Source: Pseudomonas putida (GTDB lineage: Bacteria > Pseudomonadota > Gammaproteobacteria > Pseudomonadales > Pseudomonadaceae). Taken from it: DNA of 64,000 bases. The position numbers were made by a program, and so were the translations under genes. The notes under the pieces were generated by a model. The model saw only the letters and a program-made list of their open reading frames with translations. It was not told where the DNA came from and searched no databases. Positions 57,878-64,000 of the stretch are shown one piece after another. The DNA lies in the NCBI RefSeq assembly GCF_025905425.1, contig NZ_CP109603.1, forward strand, positions 5,658,501-5,722,500, given 5' to 3'. How positions within the stretch are numbered: position 1 is the stretch's first letter; every line of letters begins with the position of its first letter.

Positions 57878-60800
57878 TCACGCATAGTCGTGACTGGCTG
57901 CAAGTGTCAGCTCGCGTACCAGGCGAGCGACGTTTTGCCGGTGCTCTTGTTCAAGACGGTCGTACACTGGCTGCAACTGCTCGATTGTTTGCCCAGGGTG
58001 TTGGTCGGTGACAGCCAGGACGCGGTTCTGGTAGTCCTGCTCAAGCGCCGCGAAACGCTCGGCGTGAGCCTCTTTCAAGTAATCGACCCAAAAATCCCGT
58101 TCGGCGGCATAGCGCATGAGGGGTTCGCCATGCTCACCCTGCTGAACCTGGGCCAAGGCCTGGTCCAGCTCGCCCCTGCGCAGGCCAGCCACGCCCTGGA
58201 ACAGCATGCTGCTGGGCGGCAGTGGTAAATCCAGTTCACGCGTCAAGCGCAGGCGGTAGGCCAGCCGGACCTCCGCCTCGTCGCGTGAGCCGGCCTGTGT
58301 GCGGGCAATGTCGTCCAGCGCCTGCAGGCGATAGAGTCGCAGGGTCAGGCGGTAAAGCGCCGAGCCACGGGATTGCGCGGGTATGTCACGCAATGCCTGT
58401 TCGGTAAAAACACGAATCTCCATCTGGTTGAACAGCAGCCACGCACCATCTGCACACGTCTGCACAGCCTCTTGAGCGATCACATTGAACAGCAGGCGCT
58501 GTTCAGCGCTGGCGGCGGCGATTTCCAGTACATGCCAGACCCTGGCCGCGAAGTCGGCACGTGTGCGGCTGGTTCGATAAGGGGCAGACTCCGTCAGGCG
58601 TCCGGTCAGCGCCAGCAGGTCTTGAGCATCATCGGCCTCCACCAGTGCATGCCACGTGCTGCGATGAGCTTCGTTTTCTTCGACGCTACCCAGCAGCCAT
58701 TGCTCAACGTCCGGAGCACCCTGAGGGAAGGGCTGGGGAGGGCTGTGGACATGTCCGTCGCTGTCGGATTCGGTACCGTCAAAGCCTTCGCTGTCGCTAT
58801 CGGAACCCTGCTCGGACGACGAGTCCGAGCTGTGCCGCTCGCGCCACTGGTCGTTTGCGATCGAATCCGGCAGGTCCATATTGAATGAATAGGCGCGCCC
58901 GTGCCGCTCGGAGGTGTGGGCGCGGTACTGGGTGTCTTCGCTCAACGGGTTGCCAAACAGGGAAATTTCCGTGTGCCCATGGTCGTTGCGTGGGTTGTAG
59001 AGGATGTTGTCCGGCAGCTCGGTAATCTGGTTGTTATCGAGGTCCAGCAGGTTGAGCGGGAACAGCCCCTCTACCCATTCAGGCCAGGCCTGCAAGCCCG
59101 TATTGGCCAGCGATAGCGAGCGCAAATGGGCAGAGAGCGCTGCCACGTCGTCGATCTCGCCAATGCGGTTACCGTCCAAGTGCAATGCGCTGAGGCTGCG
59201 CATGCGGGCAAAGACATTCATTACCTGTTGGTCCACGCGCATGCCCTGGTCATACAGGCTTAATCGCTGCAGGCCGGGTAGCGCCGTCAACGCCTCGGGT
59301 ATACGTTCCAGCGGTGGGGTTAACGCTTCCAAGGTCAGCCCGCCCAGTATCCGAAACTGGCTGAGGAACCGCTCCAGTTGCTGCGCCGTACAGGTCACGC
59401 GTGCCAGGTGCAGGTTGTGGATCTGGGTGAAGTAGCTGCCCGGCAGGTGAGGAGGGAAATCAACCAGGTCAACCCCGTCGAGCATCAGCGGCGCGAAGGA
59501 CTCGCCCATTTGCAGGGTGCGCAGATGCGCCAGCAGCCTGTCACCGATCAGCGACCTGGCACGGCTGGTAGGCTCGCTCAGTGGGGCTGTCGAACTGGAC
59601 ACGTGTGCCCAGTTGTCGAGGGCCTCGCGCAGTTCGTTGTACTGGCGCACGTGATTGTCGAGGATGTTTTGAATGGACGGCGTTACATCGATCTCGAAGC
59701 TGAAGCGCCCGCCCACCCGGTTGTCGCGCAGCTGGGTTTGCATGATGGTCCGGAAAGACATGAAATTGCCCTGCAGGGAAACCAAGGTATGGGGTGGAGC
59801 CATCCGGGTATCGTTCAAGAGCGTGTCGGGTGCGCCTGAAAGGTGGTTACCCCGCAGTGACAGGTGCTGCAGGGCAGCGACGGTTTCGTCGTCCAGCCAT
59901 TCGGGCCATGCATCCAGGCCCACCCGGTCAAGCCCCAGAAAGCGCAGGGACATGCCTTGGAGCAAGTTTCGCCCGCTCAGGAAGCCCATGCGGTTACCGC
60001 TCAGGTCGAGGTACTCCAGCGCGGGAAACTGGCGTAGCGAGTCCATTTCCAGTGATGTGATTGCAAGGTTGTGGTTCAGCAGCCTCAGTTCACGAAGCCT
60101 TGGAAAGTATGCAGCGAGCCGATAAAGGCTGACTACGTGCAAGCCGGGCGCAGCTGTATTCGCCGCTGTGCGACTTATTTCAAGCGCTGTGATTCGAGGG
60201 AAGTGTCGATAGAACCTTTCCATGTTCTGCGCGTCGGCCAACTGCTGGGGGAAGCTGTCAGGATGGCCGCTGATCTGGACGTCGATCAGCTCAAGCCGCT
60301 CCACACGTTGCAGAAAAACGTCGGGCAACTGCGCGGGGAAATCGATCAGCAGCACCTGCTCAAGGCGCAGTGGTGCGGCGGTACGACCGATCTCCGGCAG
60401 GCTGTTGGCGAGCCAGTGATGCCAGAGTGCATCCTGAATCCGGCTGCGGCTGGCCGCACGTCTTTCCAGGTCGGGAAGCACGCTGGACGCCTGGCCCCAA
60501 CGGGTGAGGCCCGCATCCAGCGCCGTGCGCTCCGCCAGCAGTTCGCCAAGGCGGGTGTGAATCTGTTGTCGGGTAAGCCCGCTCGCTTCCAGTGCGTCGA
60601 GTATCTGTTCGGCCGACTCCGCTTCGCGGGGCAGTTCGAGCCAGCGAATCATGTCGAGCAAGGTCTCCCTGAGGATGTACCCGCTGGTCGCACCCCTGCC
60701 GCTCAAGGGGTAGCCGATGCGGCCGTTGGCCAGGCGCATGGGTGAATGGCGACCGGCCTTGGCGGGCTGCATTTTCAGCAGCTGGCGCAGGGCCGCCCGC

Positions 60801-63460
60801 GGCAGTAGCGGGCCTTCCTGGAGCCTGGACTTGAGTTTCGGCCCGTCCCAGGTGCCGGGGAAGCCAAGCTGCGCACGGTAGGTGTCGGACAATGCATGCA
60901 GAACCGCTGCGTAGAGGTTGTCGCGCCCATGCAGGCTCTGCCCGTCGTGATCGAAAACCTCATAGCCATCGCCGTGGCGGGTCAGTACCTTGCGAATCGG
61001 TGCGTCTTCAGGGCCGATAGCGTCCAGCTGCACCCCGCCGAATCGGTTGTCGCGAACCTCGATACGCACGTCGACCGACCAGCCGGGCAGGCGCTCAAGG
61101 CTATGCAGGATCAGCATGTCGCTATCGGGGTTGCGCACCGACTCCAGGTACAGGCCTTCGTATGCCCGTTGCAGGCGGACCTGTTGCTGATAAATGCGAA
61201 TTTCTTCCGCCACACGCAAGGGCACTTTGCCTGTCTTGAGTTGCAGCAGTTCGTCGGCAGTGGCCTGGCCGGCCACCTCTTCGGCTACCGTGGCCGGGAT
61301 TTTCGGATACGCCTGTTGGATTGCCTGGGTGGAGCCCTGTGCAGGGGAGGAAAGTGCCTGATAGCGGGTTTCGAATACCTTGGCACGCATGGCGGCATCC
61401 GCCGAGGGTAGTTCGGCAGTCACTTGCTGGTCGAGCGTGAAGCGCTGCAAGGTATCTTCAAGCAGTGCCGGGGGGCGAAGGTTGTCGCTGAACATGCGCC
61501 GCAGGACGGCTTCGGGTGTACCGCTGACCAGCAGGATGCGTTGCGCGGTGCTTGCGCTGAGCGTGGCGCTGCGTTCGCCCAGGCGCTGGATCAGGGTGTG
61601 CCCTTGCCATTCCAGCGGCTGGTCCAGTTCATGTTGCCAGGTGCCGGCACCGTTGTGACGCACGATGGGCGGGTAGCGGTCGCTGTGGGTGGGGTGTTCG
61701 AGCCTGTACTCGCCATTTTGCACCGACGGCTTGACGGCGTACACCTTGTCTTCGAGGGCCAGCCAGGTTTTGCCCTGATAGTGATAGAGCCCGAACTCGT
61801 CAGGCTGCAACCCGGATGGCAGCACGACATCGTGGGCAAAGGGGGCGAGGTCGGGGCGCCACAGGCGCCGCTCGCCGTTGGGCATCTCGACCGCTTTGAG
61901 CTCCTCGATGAACGACGGTGTTTCCACGGGGATTCGTTCCACTGCCGGTGTACCGGTTTCGATACCCGCCGCCCCCAGCGCGGTGATCAGCGCTACGTTC
62001 TCTGCCACGTCCAGCAGATAACCCAGGGCTTGCTCACGGTCATCGTTGGCCCAGCTTTCCAGGCCATCGAAAATCTCGAAGCCAAGTTGGGCGACGGTCA
62101 CCCCCATCATGATCTCACCCAGGCCCGGTACGAAAAACGCAGCGACATTGAGCGCCTCGAAGGCCTTCTGGGTGAAGTAGGCTTTGCGCTTTTTAGCGGT
62201 TTTCTGATCTTCCTCTGCGGTGGAGACGGCATGAAACAGCGCATCATCCTTGAGGCGTGACATCTTCTGCGCGACCAGTTCATCGAGAAATGGCTGTTTG
62301 AAATAGAACACGCCTGTTGGGATCTCTGCCGTTGGGTTCTCCAGCGACTCAAACCGACCCTTTGTCGGGTTCCACTTCTGCGGACGCAAATGCTCGCGCA
62401 GTTTCTCCAACACTTCGTCCTGATGGCGGGCCGGCACCAGGCGCCGTAACTGCCATGCATCGAGCTTCAACAGTTGTCGTGGCAGGTCTGCCAGCAGCGA
62501 CTTGACCGATGCATATTCCTTCATGGGAGTCGGCGACCCAGGCAGATAGCTCACCACCGCCCCCCTGTAGGGCGGTACGCCAATGATCAAGGCCCCGCTA
62601 AGCTGGCGTTTCCAAAGGGTCATGAAGTTGCAGTGCAAAGGACTGCCCTGGTAGTCGGCCTTGCTGCTCACCGACAGGGTCAAGAGTGCGTCGTACATGC
62701 CTTTGCTGATGGCTTTTTGCAGGAAAGCCAGATGGGTATGAACGCGGAACGCAGATTGTTCGGCATTTTTCAGCATGCCCTGTGCACTGGACGTGTAGGT
62801 CGCATCGATCAGTGCCTGATATTGGCCACCGATGTCCAGTTCACGAGAAAGCGCTGCGAATTGGTCGGGCACGATCGGCACTGGGTTACCGGTCGCGGTA
62901 ACGAATATGAATTCATTGCTGTCGAGGATGACCGCCTGCAGGCCCTTGGCGTCCAGCCCCCCGGGTTGCGCTTCCGAAGCCTCGAAGTTCTGCATGGCGC
63001 TGCGCAGCAGTGATTGGGTGGCCAGTTTCAGCGCACGCTGGCCCGCAACAATGACGTCCCCCTCAAGGTGCAGCTTGTATTCAGCGGCTTTGCTGGTGTT
63101 GAACAGGTAGGTTCGGGACAGGTTCAGGTCCAGGCCGAAACGCTGCTTGAATGCTGGCGCGAGTTTTTCATTGGCGAACGTTTCCAGCTCTGGCAAGGGT
63201 GCGAGCAATGCCGCCACCTTGGCTTCGTACTCCCGGTGCAAGGCGTAGTCCTGGGCGAGTGCACGAGCGACCTCGGGGCTTTGCGGGTAGGCCTGCTCAA
63301 ACCAGGCGGGGAGGGACTTGATGGCGGCGCGCAAGCGTTGATGAGTCGCCCGCTCGGCAGTCGCTACCCAGGTGGGCAGTTTGCCGATGACAAGTTGCTG
63401 CTGAGCCGGTACAGGGGGCGCGGCAGTGCCGTGGGCCGTCGCGGGGGATAAGGCTGTCAT
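57878..63460 (-). CDS. giant leucine-rich-repeat protein with C-terminal NEL E3 ubiquitin ligase domain
   Basis: An 1860-residue protein without a signal peptide. The N-terminal third has the DUF6543/dermonecrotic-toxin-like layout (LHCNFMTLWKRQLSGALIIG, VVSYLPGSPTPMKEYASV) and a hydrophobic segment (about 433-467). Two LRR blocks follow (about 1045-1230 and 1340-1500; ALEYLDLSGNRM, LNLLDLDNNQITELP). An acidic Ser/Asp linker (about 1541-1572) leads to a C-terminal domain resembling the NEL ligases of IpaH/SspH effectors: Cys1669 in TCADGA gives the C-x-D motif, and EVRLAYRLRLTRELDLPLP matches the family. It probably acts inside eukaryotic cells; delivery is unknown. The start at 63460 fits better than 63556. 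Confidence 0.75.
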   Translation of the reverse strand: MTALSPATAHGTAAPPVPAQQQLVIGKLPTWVATAERATHQRLRAAIKSLPAWFEQAYPQSPEVARALAQDYALHREYEAKVAALLAPLPELETFANEKLAPAFKQRFGLDLNLSRTYLFNTSKAAEYKLHLEGDVIVAGQRALKLATQSLLRSAMQNFEASEAQPGGLDAKGLQAVILDSNEFIFVTATGNPVPIVPDQFAALSRELDIGGQYQALIDATYTSSAQGMLKNAEQSAFRVHTHLAFLQKAISKGMYDALLTLSVSSKADYQGSPLHCNFMTLWKRQLSGALIIGVPPYRGAVVSYLPGSPTPMKEYASVKSLLADLPRQLLKLDAWQLRRLVPARHQDEVLEKLREHLRPQKWNPTKGRFESLENPTAEIPTGVFYFKQPFLDELVAQKMSRLKDDALFHAVSTAEEDQKTAKKRKAYFTQKAFEALNVAAFFVPGLGEIMMGVTVAQLGFEIFDGLESWANDDREQALGYLLDVAENVALITALGAAGIETGTPAVERIPVETPSFIEELKAVEMPNGERRLWRPDLAPFAHDVVLPSGLQPDEFGLYHYQGKTWLALEDKVYAVKPSVQNGEYRLEHPTHSDRYPPIVRHNGAGTWQHELDQPLEWQGHTLIQRLGERSATLSASTAQRILLVSGTPEAVLRRMFSDNLRPPALLEDTLQRFTLDQQVTAELPSADAAMRAKVFETRYQALSSPAQGSTQAIQQAYPKIPATVAEEVAGQATADELLQLKTGKVPLRVAEEIRIYQQQVRLQRAYEGLYLESVRNPDSDMLILHSLERLPGWSVDVRIEVRDNRFGGVQLDAIGPEDAPIRKVLTRHGDGYEVFDHDGQSLHGRDNLYAAVLHALSDTYRAQLGFPGTWDGPKLKSRLQEGPLLPRAALRQLLKMQPAKAGRHSPMRLANGRIGYPLSGRGATSGYILRETLLDMIRWLELPREAESAEQILDALEASGLTRQQIHTRLGELLAERTALDAGLTRWGQASSVLPDLERRAASRSRIQDALWHHWLANSLPEIGRTAAPLRLEQVLLIDFPAQLPDVFLQRVERLELIDVQISGHPDSFPQQLADAQNMERFYRHFPRITALEISRTAANTAAPGLHVVSLYRLAAYFPRLRELRLLNHNLAITSLEMDSLRQFPALEYLDLSGNRMGFLSGRNLLQGMSLRFLGLDRVGLDAWPEWLDDETVAALQHLSLRGNHLSGAPDTLLNDTRMAPPHTLVSLQGNFMSFRTIMQTQLRDNRVGGRFSFEIDVTPSIQNILDNHVRQYNELREALDNWAHVSSSTAPLSEPTSRARSLIGDRLLAHLRTLQMGESFAPLMLDGVDLVDFPPHLPGSYFTQIHNLHLARVTCTAQQLERFLSQFRILGGLTLEALTPPLERIPEALTALPGLQRLSLYDQGMRVDQQVMNVFARMRSLSALHLDGNRIGEIDDVAALSAHLRSLSLANTGLQAWPEWVEGLFPLNLLDLDNNQITELPDNILYNPRNDHGHTEISLFGNPLSEDTQYRAHTSERHGRAYSFNMDLPDSIANDQWRERHSSDSSSEQGSDSDSEGFDGTESDSDGHVHSPPQPFPQGAPDVEQWLLGSVEENEAHRSTWHALVEADDAQDLLALTGRLTESAPYRTSRTRADFAARVWHVLEIAAASAEQRLLFNVIAQEAVQTCADGAWLLFNQMEIRVFTEQALRDIPAQSRGSALYRLTLRLYRLQALDDIARTQAGSRDEAEVRLAYRLRLTRELDLPLPPSSMLFQGVAGLRRGELDQALAQVQQGEHGEPLMRYAAERDFWVDYLKEAHAERFAALEQDYQNRVLAVTDQHPGQTIEQLQPVYDRLEQEHRQNVARLVRELTLAASHDYA

Positions 63461-63655
63461 GAGGGTGATCTCGTTTGTCGGGCCTTCGATGCTAGAGGCT
63501 GTTCGCCCATGGCAATCCATACAATGATCTATGCCCTGACCATTGCCCTTCAGCACTCCCCTCTGCGGCTGGCGACTTCACACAGACACATGCTCAAAGC
63601 GCAATTCAGGTTTATGATGCCCAACGGCAGACTTAATCCTCACACGGAGTGCGCA
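63461..63655. promoter_or_regulatory. NEL gene/pip divergent promoter region
   Basis: 195 bases between divergent starts. TATGAT at 63613-63618 could be a -10 element for pip. No clear operator was seen. Confidence 0.35.
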
Positions 63656-64000
63656 ATGCAGACCCTCTACCCGCAGATCAAACCCTACGCCCGGCACGAT
63701 CTGGCCGTGGAAGCGCCGCATGTGCTGTATGTCGACGAAAGCGGCTCGCCTGAAGGTCTGCCGGTGGTGTTCATCCACGGGGGGCCTGGGGCGGGTTGCG
63801 ACGCCCAGAGCCGTTGCTACTTCGACCCTAACCTGTACCGCATCATCACCTTCGACCAGCGCGGCTGTGGCCGCTCCACGCCCCATGCGAGCCTGGAGAA
63901 CAACACCACCTGGCACCTGGTCGAAGACCTGGAACGCATCCGCAAGCACCTGGGCATCGACAAGTGGGTGCTGTTTGGCGGCTCGTGGGGCTCGACCCTG
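63656..64000 (+). CDS. pip: proline iminopeptidase (3' end outside window)
   Basis: The first 115 residues of an alpha/beta-hydrolase that removes N-terminal proline from peptides. Seen are the opening MQTLYPQIKPYARHDLAVE, the oxyanion motif FIHGGPGAGCD, the FDQRGCGRSTPHA segment and the nucleophile elbow GGSWGSTL at the window edge (the family GxSxG with the catalytic Ser). CACGGAG before ATG 63656 supports the start. Confidence 0.94.
   Translation, partial: MQTLYPQIKPYARHDLAVEAPHVLYVDESGSPEGLPVVFIHGGPGAGCDAQSRCYFDPNLYRIITFDQRGCGRSTPHASLENNTTWHLVEDLERIRKHLGIDKWVLFGGSWGSTL

Overview
The window reads as chromosomal DNA of a fluorescent pseudomonad, most likely of the Pseudomonas putida group. 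It is GC-rich, carries the paired palindromic (REP) repeats typical of that group, and keeps gene neighbourhoods known from those genomes: bet, gpmI-envC-ctpA, ntrBC-glnA-thiI-typA, glgP-fbp and hut. This assignment rests on recognition, not on a database search. No rRNA, tRNA or CRISPR was seen.

Layout. 1-10.7 kb: a cut-off periplasmic OB-fold protein, a divergent MFS/LysR pair, an orphan ParA, selO-trxC, and nhaP2-mscK. 10.9-17.4 kb: glycine betaine synthesis from choline (betIBA, with divergent betT and a 20-bp palindromic operator between them). 17.4-23.7 kb: an exported trypsin-like protease divergent from a 1557-residue toxin-like protein. 23.7-30.4 kb: yibQ-ctpA-envC, gpmI, then rhodanese-grxC-secB. 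30.45-31.7 kb: an IS110-family element inserted in a REP pair. 31.7-41.1 kb: trmL, ntrBC, glnA (with sigma-54 promoter and NtrC sites), thiI, typA. 41.2-47.9 kb: an orphan gene of atypical composition, a Cys-cluster protein, glgP, fbp, a DUF924 protein and two lipoproteins. 47.9-57.8 kb: the complete histidine utilisation cluster (hutF, hutCD, hutU, hutH, hutT, hutI, hutG), five-step type, with HutC-like operators. 57.9-63.5 kb: a 1860-residue leucine-rich-repeat protein with a C-terminal NEL-type E3 ligase domain. The window ends inside pip.

The genes work in recognisable modules: osmoprotection (choline uptake and oxidation, K+/H+ antiport, mechanosensitive channel), nitrogen control (NtrBC acting on glnA, histidine catabolism), cell-wall remodelling (EnvC, CtpA) and redox/protein handling (SelO, TrxC, GrxC, SecB). 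Accessory material is limited to the two giant toxin-like genes, the orphan at 41.3 kb and the IS.

Most notable: the 5' leader of the IS110 element contains two stem-loops whose loops match, in the order and strand sense expected of a bridge RNA, the two halves of the REP target on either side of the insertion and the element's own two ends. These matches fix the element boundaries to about 30454-31697 and show how it would choose REP sequences.
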